A DNA stretch of 64,000 bases from Nocardiopsis mwathae (GTDB lineage Bacteria > Actinomycetota > Actinomycetes > Streptosporangiales > Streptosporangiaceae): contig NZ_JACHDS010000001.1 in assembly GCF_014201195.1 (NCBI RefSeq), positions 4,960,001 to 5,024,000 on the forward strand, given 5' to 3'. Below the pieces are notes generated by a model. The model ran no database searches, was not told the DNA's origin, and saw only the letters and a list, made by a program, of their open reading frames with translations. Positions 56,751 to 64,000 of the stretch are shown one piece after another. The stretch's first letter is position 1, and the number at the start of each line of letters is the position of its first letter. The translations under genes were made by a program, and so were the position numbers.

Positions 56751-58172
56751 TCAGGTCCGGTGAGCCGGTCCGGCGGGGCGCTCCGGGGCGCCCACGGACC
56801 GCCGCAGCGCGGCCGCGTCGCTGTCGGGCCGGATGAGCAGGAACGCGGCCAGGCCACCGACGAGCAGGAGCAGCCCGGCCAGGTCGAAGGACAGGGAGAA
56901 GCCGGCCATCTGGGACGGTGCCGCGTCGATGATGCGGCCGGTGATGTAGGGGGCGAGCACGCTGGACACCGTGGCCGCCGCGTAGGAGGCACCGAGCACC
57001 GCGCTGCGCTTCCGTTCCGGGCAGATGTGCGACATCGCGGCGTTGGAGAGCGGAGTCTGCGTGTTGCCGATGGCGAACGCGACCGCGAAGCACAGCAGCA
57101 CCAGTGGGACCGCCTCGACGCGGGTCATCGCGAGCATGAACACACCGCCGATCGTGACGGCGGTTCCACCCACGCAGCCCTGCGCGACCCGGTAGGAGAC
57201 GCCCCGGCCGATCAGCCGCTGCGCCAGGCCGCCACCGCTGAGCACGAGGAGGATCGCGCACAGACTGGGCAGACCGATGGCCACGCTCAGCCCGGCCTTG
57301 TTGAGTCCCACCTCGTCCTCCAGGTAGATGGGGATCCAGGCAAGGGCGAGTGCGAGGGACCACAGCACCGTCGCCGTCGCGAAGGTCGCGCCGAGCCACG
57401 TCCGCGTGGCGACGATGCGCAGGAAGGGCACGTGGTCGGGCATGGGTTCGTGCCCGTCCTCGTGCTGCACGGCGGTGTCGGCCGTGGGCCGGGAGCGCTC
57501 CTGGTCGGACACATCGCCGGTCCGGCCGTCGACCTTCTCCGGTTCCGACCGCATGGGCACCGACGGCGCCGCTGCTCCGGCCGATGTCGATCCTCCGGCT
57601 GCGTAGGGACCGCTGCCGCCGTACCGGAGCCAGGCGACCAGCCACACCAGGCCGATGGCCCCGAGGGCGCCGAACGCGGCACGCCAGCCGAACACCTCGG
57701 AGATGAGGATGGTCAGCGGGCCGCCGACGACCGCGCCGAGGGCGCCGCCGATGGTGACCATCGCCGCGGGGAGGGACCGCCGGTGCGAGGGGAAGTGGGT
57801 GAAGGCGGTGTGGTTGGCGAGGGGGAAGGCGGGGCCTTCGCCCGCTCCGAGGAGGATGCGGGTGACGAGGAGGAAGCCGAAGCCCGCGGTGGGGATGAGG
57901 ATCGGGAGCTGGGCCACCGACCAGATGAGGACCAGGCCGGCGAGGAGCGGTTTGGCGCGGACGCGGTCGCCGACGAATCCGATGAGGAGGGCGGAGACGC
58001 TGAAGAGGAGGTAGAAGGAACCCGCGATGGTTCCGAACTGGGTGGCGGAGAGGTGGAGTTCCGCCATGATCGCGTCGGCGGTGAGGCCGAGGACCGCCTT
58101 GTCCGCGAAGTTGATGATCATGAAGACGACCAGGAGGGCGAGTACGCCGCGGGGACCTGCGCGTGCACTCAT
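56751..58172 (-). CDS. MFS transporter (ACS/organic-anion-type)
   Basis: A 473-aa protein with twelve predicted helices and a long charged central loop (residues ~195-250). Motifs: NFADKAVLGLTADAIMAEL in helix 1, FVGDRVRAKPLLAG (MFS motif A-type), ILLGAGEGPAFPLANH as in the anion:cation symporter group. ATG at 58172 with GGGAGG 8 nt upstream; GTG at 58196 also in frame. Divergent from a TetR gene with palindromic operators, so probably repressed by it. Confidence 0.8.
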   Translation of the reverse strand: MSARAGPRGVLALLVVFMIINFADKAVLGLTADAIMAELHLSATQFGTIAGSFYLLFSVSALLIGFVGDRVRAKPLLAGLVLIWSVAQLPILIPTAGFGFLLVTRILLGAGEGPAFPLANHTAFTHFPSHRRSLPAAMVTIGGALGAVVGGPLTILISEVFGWRAAFGALGAIGLVWLVAWLRYGGSGPYAAGGSTSAGAAAPSVPMRSEPEKVDGRTGDVSDQERSRPTADTAVQHEDGHEPMPDHVPFLRIVATRTWLGATFATATVLWSLALALAWIPIYLEDEVGLNKAGLSVAIGLPSLCAILLVLSGGGLAQRLIGRGVSYRVAQGCVGGTAVTIGGVFMLAMTRVEAVPLVLLCFAVAFAIGNTQTPLSNAAMSHICPERKRSAVLGASYAAATVSSVLAPYITGRIIDAAPSQMAGFSLSFDLAGLLLLVGGLAAFLLIRPDSDAAALRRSVGAPERPAGPAHRT

Positions 58173-58255
58173 CACATCCGCCTCCCGGAGGCGCACGGCC
58201 CGGTGGGCGTGAGCGGGTCGGGCGGGTGTCTCATCCGGTCCCCTTCCGCGTGATG

Positions 58256-58326
58256 ACGGAACGGATCCGTTCCGTTCTAACTACTGAACGGTAACCTTCA
58301 ATGGTTCGAAACGCAACGGTTCCGTT
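58256..58326. promoter_or_regulatory. TetR operators: 20-bp perfect palindrome plus a second site
   Basis: ACGGAACGGATCCGTTCCGT (58256-58275) is a perfect palindrome, and AACGGTTCCGTT (58315-58326) repeats the same half-site (AACGG/CCGTT). Both lie between the divergent MFS and TetR genes, the expected place for autorepression and repression of the exporter. Confidence 0.8.
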
Positions 58327-58344
58327 CTGTAATAGCCTGCGCAT

Positions 58345-58947
58345 ATGTGCAGGACAGCCCAGCCACCGCGGGGAAACGCCCTGCTCCGGGAATCCGTGAC
58401 GGCCACCATCCGGACGGCGGTCTTCGAAGAACTGGCCGGAACCGGCTACGCGCGCATGTCCATGGAGGCGGTCGCCCGGCGGGCGGGCGTCGGCAAGGCC
58501 GCCCTGTACCGGCGGTGGGCGTCCAAGGAGGAGATGCTCGTCGGCCTGGTCTCCGCGGAGATGCGCGACGAACATCCGGAGCCGGTGGACACCGGATCGC
58601 TGCAGGGCGATGTGGCGGCGTTCGTCGCCGCGACTGCCGACCTCCTCGGCCGCCCGCACATCCGACGCATCCTGCCCGACCTGTTGGCCGAGGCCCAGCG
58701 CAGCCGCGCCCTGGCCGACGCCATGTGCACCGCCCTCCTGGCGCCCCGCCGCGCGGCCGTCGACGCGATCCTGCGCCGGGCCACCACTCGCGGGGAACTC
58801 CCGGTCGACCTCGACCACGACCTGGCCACCGATCTCCTGGGCGCCCCGCTCGTCTTCCGCATTCTGATCACCGACGGCCCCCTCGACCCGGGCTACCGGT
58901 CCCGCCTCACCCGATCCCTCGTCGCCGCGCTGGCCACCGCGCACTGA
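58345..58947 (+). CDS. TetR-family repressor
   Basis: A 200-aa protein. TetR HTH at residues ~15-65 (VTATIRTAVFEELAGTGYARMSMEAVARRAGVGKAALYRRWASKEEML), followed by a helical ligand domain (TetR_C type, HIRRILPDLLAEAQ). Divergent from the MFS transporter; palindromes in the gap are likely its operators. The inducer is presumably the transporter's substrate. Confidence 0.88.
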   Translation: MCRTAQPPRGNALLRESVTATIRTAVFEELAGTGYARMSMEAVARRAGVGKAALYRRWASKEEMLVGLVSAEMRDEHPEPVDTGSLQGDVAAFVAATADLLGRPHIRRILPDLLAEAQRSRALADAMCTALLAPRRAAVDAILRRATTRGELPVDLDHDLATDLLGAPLVFRILITDGPLDPGYRSRLTRSLVAALATAH

Positions 58948-59001
58948 CGGCGGCCAGGACGCCACGGCCCGCGGTGGCGGAGGAGTCGGGCCCGCCGGAT
59001 G

Positions 59002-59784
59002 TCAGCTGCCGGTGGCGGTGAGGAAGCCGGTGATCAGATCGGCCCATTCCGCGGGCTTCTCCGCCGCGATGGCGTGGCCCGAGTCGAGCCCGACCAGCCG
59101 GGCGCCGGAGATGCCGGATGCCAGTTCCCGCGCGTGGGACGGCGGCAGCAGGAGATCGCGCGTGGGGGAGACGACGAGGGTCGGCACCGCGACCTTGTCC
59201 AGGTCGGCGCGGACGTCGACGCGGGCCAGGAGTTCGAGGTGGTCGCCCGTTCCCTCCGGTGTTCCCGCCGCGAACTCGGCGAGCTGCGCCTCGATTTCGT
59301 CGGGGGTGCGATCCCCCAGCCACTCCGGGCTGTTGACGAGCAGGGACAGGTAGGACGCCAGCGCCCTGCGGTCCGGGGAGGCGGCCAGCGAACGCCAGGT
59401 GTCGGCGATGAGTCGGAGACGGGCGTCGGCGCGGGCCAGGCCGGCCGACAGCACGAGTGCGGTCACGCGCTCGGGGAAGCGGACCGCGGTGCGGACCGCC
59501 ACGGCGGTTCCCATGGAGAAGCCGGCGACGGCGAACGTGTCGACACCGCGGTCGACCGCCGCCGCGACGATGTGGTCCGCCAGGTCGTCGAGCTCCAGCG
59601 GTGCAGGGGCCGAGGGTGTCCGCCCGGAGCCCGGGTAGTCGGGGCCGACCACGGTATTTCCGCGGGTGAGGCGGTCGAGCACCGGGCCGAAACTGTCCTG
59701 GACATCGCTGCCCGCTCCGTGCGCGAGCAGGAGTCCGGGGCCTGTTCCGCCGACGAGGACGCCACTGTTTCCGTGCGAAATCAT
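59002..59784 (-). CDS. Alpha/beta-fold hydrolase
   Basis: A 260-aa protein: oxyanion LLLAHGAGSD, nucleophile elbow GFSMG (Ser about 90), acid in PTRDLLLPPSHA, and His in DSGHAIAAEKPAEW. No signal peptide. It lies between a TetR gene and a LysR gene; substrate unknown. Confidence 0.85.
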   Translation of the reverse strand: MISHGNSGVLVGGTGPGLLLAHGAGSDVQDSFGPVLDRLTRGNTVVGPDYPGSGRTPSAPAPLELDDLADHIVAAAVDRGVDTFAVAGFSMGTAVAVRTAVRFPERVTALVLSAGLARADARLRLIADTWRSLAASPDRRALASYLSLLVNSPEWLGDRTPDEIEAQLAEFAAGTPEGTGDHLELLARVDVRADLDKVAVPTLVVSPTRDLLLPPSHARELASGISGARLVGLDSGHAIAAEKPAEWADLITGFLTATGS

Positions 59785-59841
59785 GGAAGCCGATTCTATC
59801 GACCGCGCATTTTTCGACCGCTGCCGGTATGGGTGGCCAGT

Positions 59842-60813
59842 TCACCGTTTCTGGTAGGCGTGGGAGGACCGCGTGTTCTTCGACATGCGCGGGGACGGGG
59901 ATTCTCGGGCCCGGCGGGGAATTCGGACCGCGGTCTCGGAGATCGCCGCGGCGAACGATTCCAGCCGGGGCGCTTCGCGGCCGCGCGGCAGCACCAGGCC
60001 GAGCGCCGAGTCGGGCAGTCCCGAGACGGGGACGAAAGCGACGTCGCTGCGCCGGTTGTACTCGGCGGTCGCACCGCACAGCAGCATCGCCCCGCGCCCG
60101 GAGGCGATCAGGGTCAGTCCCTCCTGCAGGGTCTGCACGCCCTCCTCCTGAGGGATGGGGCAGCCCTCGGGTGTGGCCGTCGGGGAATGGACCTTCTTCC
60201 AGTAGTCGGGGGCGGGGCCGTCCAGCGGGATGAGGGGGATTCGGGCGAGGTCCTCCGCCCCGATCCTGGGGCGCCGGGCGAAGGGGTGGGACGCGGGCAC
60301 CGCCAGGGTCACCCGCTGCTGTGAGAACACCACTCCCGCCACCAGGTCCGGCTCCTCGACCGGGAGCAGCACCACGGCGGCGTCGACCTCGCCGCGGCGC
60401 AGTGCTCCGAACGGGTCGGAGAGCGGAATCTCGGTCATGTCGATGCGGTGGCCCGGGTTCCGCTCGTGGAACACGGTGATGGCCCGGGTGACCTGCTCGT
60501 AGATGGCGCCCTGGAAGCCGATGCGGGTGCGTGACCGCGCGCCGCGGGCGACGGCCCTCGCCTGTTCGACCGTGTCGGCCAGCGCCCGGTAGGCGGGCCG
60601 CAGGGAGGCGGCGAAGTCCGCACCGAAGGGGGTGAGGTGGACGCGGCGGCTGGTGCGCTCCACCAGGCGGGCGCCGATACGGGACTCCAGGGATCGCAGC
60701 AGCTGGCTGACGCGGCTCTGCGAGATGTAAAGGCGCTCACCGGTACGGCCGAAGTGCAGTTCCTCCGCGAGGACGAGGAAGCACTCCAGTTCCCTGATCT
60801 CCAGCGCCGCCAT
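59842..60813 (-). CDS. LysR-family transcriptional regulator
   Basis: A 323-aa protein. N-terminal HTH (ELECFLVLAEELHFGRTGERLYISQSRVSQLLRSLESRIGARLVERTSRRVHLT, residues ~8-62) and a periplasmic-binding-like effector domain. ATG at 60813. Divergent from an MFS exporter with an inverted repeat in the 67-bp gap, so it probably controls that exporter. Confidence 0.9.
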   Translation of the reverse strand: MAALEIRELECFLVLAEELHFGRTGERLYISQSRVSQLLRSLESRIGARLVERTSRRVHLTPFGADFAASLRPAYRALADTVEQARAVARGARSRTRIGFQGAIYEQVTRAITVFHERNPGHRIDMTEIPLSDPFGALRRGEVDAAVVLLPVEEPDLVAGVVFSQQRVTLAVPASHPFARRPRIGAEDLARIPLIPLDGPAPDYWKKVHSPTATPEGCPIPQEEGVQTLQEGLTLIASGRGAMLLCGATAEYNRRSDVAFVPVSGLPDSALGLVLPRGREAPRLESFAAAISETAVRIPRRARESPSPRMSKNTRSSHAYQKR

Positions 60814-60868
60814 CGTTTCCCCATCCTCTCCCAGAACTCCTCAGACGTTACCTGCATCGATAAGCCTG

Positions 60869-60886
60869 ACTCATTGAAGCATGAGT
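60869..60886. promoter_or_regulatory. Inverted repeat overlapping the MFS start
   Basis: ACTCAT-TGAAGC-ATGAGT: 6-bp arms, 6-bp spacer. The right arm includes the first possible ATG of the MFS gene. It may be a LysR site, in which case the real start is further down (60905 or 60923). Confidence 0.4.
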
Positions 60887-62137
60887 GATTCGTCGTTGTT
60901 CCCGATGATTCGCGACGTTTTGATGATCGACATGTCCAACGTTTCCGAAGCCGGTCGGCCGGCACCTGCGGAGACGCTGACCCCGACACGGGGTTGGCTC
61001 GCCGTCATCGCTGTGGCCATCGGCACGTTCACCGTCGTCACGTCCGAGATGATGCCGGTCGGGCTGCTCACTCCGATGGGCGCCTCACTGGGGGTCACCG
61101 CAGGCACCGCCGGGCTGACCCTGACGATCACCGGCCTGGTCGCCGCGGTGGCCGCACCCGCGGCTCCTCTGGTCATCGGGCGGGCCGACCGGCGAACCGT
61201 ACTGATCGCCCTCATGGTGCTGCTCGCCGGCGCCAACCTGCTGGCGGCCTGGGCGCCGAACTTCACCGTCATGGTCGTCGCCCGCGTCCTCATCGGCCTC
61301 GGCATGGGCGGCGTGTGGGCACTTGCCGGCGCCCTGGCGCCGCGGCTCGTCCCCGAGCGGTCCGTGGGAGCCGCCACCGCGACGATCTTCAGCGGCATCG
61401 CGGTGGCCTCGGTCCTCGGCGTGCCGATCGGGGCCTACATCCAGGCGCTGTTCGGGTGGCGCGAGTCGTTCGTCGCGATCGCCGGGCTGGCCCTGGTCGT
61501 GGCCGTGGCGATGGCCGTGCTGCTGCCGCGGCTCCCCTCCGAACGGGCCACCCGTCTCAGCGGCGTCACCGGAGTCCTGGCCAACCCCCGGGTCACCACC
61601 GGGCTCATCCTGGCGCTGCTTCTGGTCACCGGCCACTTCGCCGCCTACACCTACATCCGTCCGGTGCTGGAGGGCGTGTCCGGCATCGGCGCGGGAGTCA
61701 TCGGCACGATGCTGCTCGTCTACGGCATCGCGGGCATCGTCGGCAACTTCGTGGCCGGCCCCCGGGCGGCCGACGCCCCGCGCACCACGATCGTCGTGCT
61801 GAGCGCGGGCCTGGGCACAGCCGTTCTGCTCGTCCCGTTCTTCGGCACCGCCGCCCTGGGCGCGGGCGCGCTCATGGTGCTGTGGGGCCTGGCCTACGGC
61901 GGTGTGTCGGTGAGTGTGCAGACCTGGATGATGAAGTCCGCCCCGGAGGAGGCCGAAAGCGTCACCGCGCTGTTCGTGGGCGTCTTCAACGCCGGCATCG
62001 CCCTGGGCGCCTTCGCGGGCGGCCAGGTCATGGACTCGTTCGGCGGCGTCTCGGTCATGTGGCTCGCCGGTGCCCTCGCGATCGGCGCCCTCCTCGTCGC
62101 TTCGGGAGGCCGTGCCCCGGCCGCGGTCGAGCGGTAG
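60881..62137 (+). CDS. MFS transporter, DHA1 drug-efflux type
   Basis: A 418-aa protein with twelve helices. Features of the DHA1 sugar-efflux/drug-efflux branch: FTVVTSEMMPVGLLTPMGASLGVTAGTAGLTLTITGLVAA and ARVLIGLGMGGVWALAGALAPRLVP. The start is uncertain: ATG 60881 lacks a good ribosome site; ATG 60923 (MIDMSNVSEAG region, 60917-60932) is an alternative. Divergent from LysR, its probable regulator. Confidence 0.83.
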   Translation: MSDSSLFPMIRDVLMIDMSNVSEAGRPAPAETLTPTRGWLAVIAVAIGTFTVVTSEMMPVGLLTPMGASLGVTAGTAGLTLTITGLVAAVAAPAAPLVIGRADRRTVLIALMVLLAGANLLAAWAPNFTVMVVARVLIGLGMGGVWALAGALAPRLVPERSVGAATATIFSGIAVASVLGVPIGAYIQALFGWRESFVAIAGLALVVAVAMAVLLPRLPSERATRLSGVTGVLANPRVTTGLILALLLVTGHFAAYTYIRPVLEGVSGIGAGVIGTMLLVYGIAGIVGNFVAGPRAADAPRTTIVVLSAGLGTAVLLVPFFGTAALGAGALMVLWGLAYGGVSVSVQTWMMKSAPEEAESVTALFVGVFNAGIALGAFAGGQVMDSFGGVSVMWLAGALAIGALLVASGGRAPAAVER

Positions 62138-62688
62138 TTCCCCATTCCCGCCCGCGCACCGGGGGCGGCCGAGGATCCGGACGAGAGGATGACCCCGTCA
62201 CCGAGGTCGGCGAGCCTCCGAAATCACGCCCTCAATCTCGATATCGGGATTGAAACGGGGAATCTTCCTCGCCATTTCCCGGCCGACGATGGGGACCTCC
62301 GGGCAGACCTCGGCGGCGAGGCGAAGGGGGGACGCGTTGTGCGACTCCGCTGTCGGGGCGGGTCGCAGGGGAGGTCGAGGAAGCCGCGCGGCGTGTGTGC
62401 TCTCACGCCCAGGGGAGGCGGCCGCGCCTGTGCTACGTTCCAACGCCGGATCCGGTCGGCAGAGCCTTCGGGGGAGAGAGAATCATCCCATGATCTTATA
62501 AACGCCAGAACCCATGTTTCACGGTGAACCGAGTGCACGGCAGAAGGCATTTATTTCGCAGGAAACGGGCGGCCGGTGCGTCACCGGCGACGGGCCAGGC
62601 CTCGCCGGCGCTCGCTTTCGCCCCCGGATTCGCCTTCCGCACGGGTCCGTCACCACGATGCCCCGGACCGCCGAGAGAAGAGGAATCC
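62138..62688. other. Intergenic stretch, AT-rich towards its right end
   Basis: No gene with support. A minus-strand frame at 62198-62443 ends in EMARKIPRFNPDIEIEGVIS but matches no family known to me. The right end (about 62480-62570) is AT-richer and probably contains the promoter of the acetyltransferase. Confidence 0.35.
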
Positions 62689-63285
62689 ATGACCACGAAC
62701 GAGCCCGACGTCCGCCTGGCCACCCCCGCCGATGTCCCGCGGGCGGTCCGGACTCTGTGTCACGCCTACGCGGAGTACCCCTTCACCCGCCACACGATCG
62801 CCGCCGACGACCACGAAGTCCGCCTCCGACGGTTGAACGAGCTGTTCATCTCCCGCATCGGGCTGGACCACGGCCGGGTATGGGTGGCCGACGGCGGCGC
62901 CGCAGTCGCGGTGTGGACGACGCCGGACACCACCCCCGACATCTTCGCCGAGCTCGGCGCGACGTTCGCCGAGATCTCCGGGGACCGAGCCGAGGCGGCC
63001 GGGAAAGCCGAGGCCGCCATGGCCCCGCACCGCCCCACGCAGCCGGTGTGGTTCCTCGGCTCGGTCGGCGTCGCCCCCGACCGGCAGGGCTCGGGCCTGG
63101 GTGGCGCGGTGCTCCGCCCCGGTATCGAGGCCGCGGACCGGGCGGGGGTCCCCGCCTTCCTGGAGACCTCCGACGTGCGCAATGTCCGGTTCTACCGGCG
63201 TCTCGGCTTCGAGGTGTCGGCCGAGTACGAGATCCCCGACGGCGGCCCGCGCACCTGGGCCATGACCCGCGGTCCGGGCGGCTGA
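62689..63285 (+). CDS. GNAT-family N-acetyltransferase
   Basis: A 198-aa protein. N-terminal RLATPADVPRAVRTLCHAY, the acetyl-CoA site VWFLGSVGVAPDRQGSGLGGAVL (Q/R-x-x-G-x-G/A type) and a C-terminal FLETSDVRNVRFYRRLGFEVSAEYEIPDGGP. ATG at 62689 with AGAAGAGGAA upstream. Substrate unknown. Confidence 0.87.
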   Translation: MTTNEPDVRLATPADVPRAVRTLCHAYAEYPFTRHTIAADDHEVRLRRLNELFISRIGLDHGRVWVADGGAAVAVWTTPDTTPDIFAELGATFAEISGDRAEAAGKAEAAMAPHRPTQPVWFLGSVGVAPDRQGSGLGGAVLRPGIEAADRAGVPAFLETSDVRNVRFYRRLGFEVSAEYEIPDGGPRTWAMTRGPGG

Positions 63286-63344
63286 GCCAGCCCGCGCCGG
63301 TGGCACCGGACCGACACCCGCGAGCTTTCGCTTCCCCCACGTCT

Positions 63345-63376
63345 GCTGCCCGGCACCGCGCGCGGTGCCGGGCAGC
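63345..63376. terminator. 32-bp perfect palindrome, terminator-like
   Basis: GCTGCCCGGCACCGCG followed directly by its exact complement CGCGGTGCCGGGCAGC, ~60 nt after the acetyltransferase stop. It can fold as a very stable hairpin on either strand; no T-run. Confidence 0.65.
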
Positions 63377-63531
63377 GGCCGCGCCGGAGGCCGGGAAACT
63401 CACGTGTGACGTTCACCATCGCGTGATCCACGGCTCCGGGACCGACGCCGACGTGCAGTGATCACACAGGGTCAGAAGTGAGACACTTTAGGCATTCTTT
63501 GTCCCCCTTGCCACCATTTGCACCACATGGT

Positions 63532-63550
63532 TAAGGTTAGCCTGCCCTAA
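63532..63550 (+). promoter_or_regulatory. IdeR/DtxR iron box before the entA-like gene
   Basis: TAAGGTTAGCCTGCCCTAA matches the 19-bp IdeR consensus TTAGGTTAGCCTAACCTAA at 16 positions. It ends 19 bp before the start codon, so bound repressor would block transcription or initiation when iron is ample. Confidence 0.82.
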
Positions 63551-63569
63551 CCCCAAGGAGTGCTCATTC

Positions 63570-64000
63570 ATGCTGACCCTGGACCCGAGGGCCGCGGGAC
63601 CGGTGGCCCTGGTCACCGGGGCGGCCAGCGGAATCGGCGCCGCCGTCGTCGGCGCACTGGTCCGCGAGGGTGCCGCCGTCGCCGCCGTCGACATCGACTC
63701 CGACGGCCTGGCGGAACTCGCGGACCGCACCGACGGCCGGGTGGTGCCGTTCACCGCCGACGTGGCGGACGCCGCCGCGATCGCCGATGTCGTGGACCGG
63801 ACCGAGCACGACCTCGGACCGATCGGCACCGGGGTGTCCGCAGCGGGCATCCTACGGCCCGGGCGGTTGTGCGAGACCACCGACGCCGACTGGGCGGACA
63901 CCTTCGCCGTCAACACCACCGGGGTATTCCTCGTCCTGCGGGAGATCGCCCGCCGGATGGTGCCCCGCGGCCGCGGCTCGCTGGTGACCGTCGCATCCAA
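63570..64000 (+). CDS. entA: 2,3-dihydro-2,3-dihydroxybenzoate dehydrogenase-like SDR (partial)
   Basis: The first 143 codons of a short-chain dehydrogenase. TGAASGIG (16-23) binds NAD, VDIDSDGL follows beta-2, and the NTTGVF and GSLVTVASN motifs are in place; the YxxxK site is beyond the window. ATG at 63570 with AAGGAG. SDR family is certain. EntA/DhbA is my preferred call because an IdeR box controls it; this enzyme makes 2,3-dihydroxybenzoate for catecholate siderophores. Confidence 0.72.
   Translation, partial: MLTLDPRAAGPVALVTGAASGIGAAVVGALVREGAAVAAVDIDSDGLAELADRTDGRVVPFTADVADAAAIADVVDRTEHDLGPIGTGVSAAGILRPGRLCETTDADWADTFAVNTTGVFLVLREIARRMVPRGRGSLVTVAS

Noticed and set aside
62198-62443. 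81-codon minus-strand frame ending in NPDIEIEGVIS
   Set aside because: No ribosome site, no family resemblance, and a proline/arginine-rich first half typical of spurious GC-rich frames.

Overview
The window comes from a high-GC actinomycete, most likely a member of the Nocardiopsaceae (inference). The signs are strongly GC-biased third codon positions, GTG/TTG starts, IdeR/DtxR-type iron boxes, a DLW-39-type mini-protein beside tRNA-Ala, an actinobacterial rRNA operon whose spacer holds no tRNA, and a guanidine-III riboswitch almost identical to the one known from Thermobifida fusca.

Left part (1-33 kb) is accessory DNA. It opens with an ImmA/IrrE-like peptidase, an alpha/beta hydrolase, a decayed kinase 3' end, and two small GntR regulators facing a three-gene operon of tiny proteins. 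Next (3.4-7.6 kb, minus strand) is a polymorphic-toxin cassette: a small acidic protein, a DUF6507-like protein, an 806-aa toxin with a CdiA-like nuclease tip, and a low-GC putative immunity gene. From 7.9 to 23.2 kb lies a DNA-methylation/defence island. It contains a DUF6119 (TIGR04141) gene divergent from a single-chain HTH-methylase-TRD protein, a complete type I restriction-modification operon (hsdM-hsdS-hsdR, joined by 4-nt overlaps), a soluble Ser/Thr kinase with a repeat-type tail, and a second M-S pair with no R subunit that is preceded by a two-helix membrane peptide. Decayed or rearranged material follows: an aminotransferase class IV gene with an 18-bp tandem duplication, a TRM11-like methyltransferase, a frameshifted glycosyltransferase cut by an IS630 remnant, a PH-domain pair whose second member ends in a TetR-type HTH, a 5'-truncated epimerase, and an AfsR-like regulator whose 3' end is fused to the tail of a tyrosine recombinase next to tRNA-Ala(TGC). 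I infer that this tRNA marks the edge of an integrated island.

Right part (33-64 kb) looks more chromosomal. It carries DLW-39, an XRE/DUF5753 regulator, a guanidine-III riboswitch with an SMR exporter, an iron ABC transporter (ATPase, fused permease, lipoprotein) under tandem IdeR-like boxes, a WYL regulator, a divergent XRE-cupin / flavoprotein-methyltransferase group, a truncated DUF418 protein, a 16S-23S-5S rRNA operon on the minus strand, a GH5 glycosidase, a Crp-type regulator, WrbA, MFS exporters with divergent TetR and LysR regulators, a GNAT acetyltransferase, and finally the start of an entA-like gene under another IdeR-like box. The Fbp-type transporter and entA are therefore probably co-regulated by iron.

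The strongest candidates for unusual biology are the DUF6119 / HTH-methylase / kinase / orphan M-S island, the PH-TetR fusion, and the toxin cassette. The riboswitch-SMR pair is the cleanest mechanistic call.
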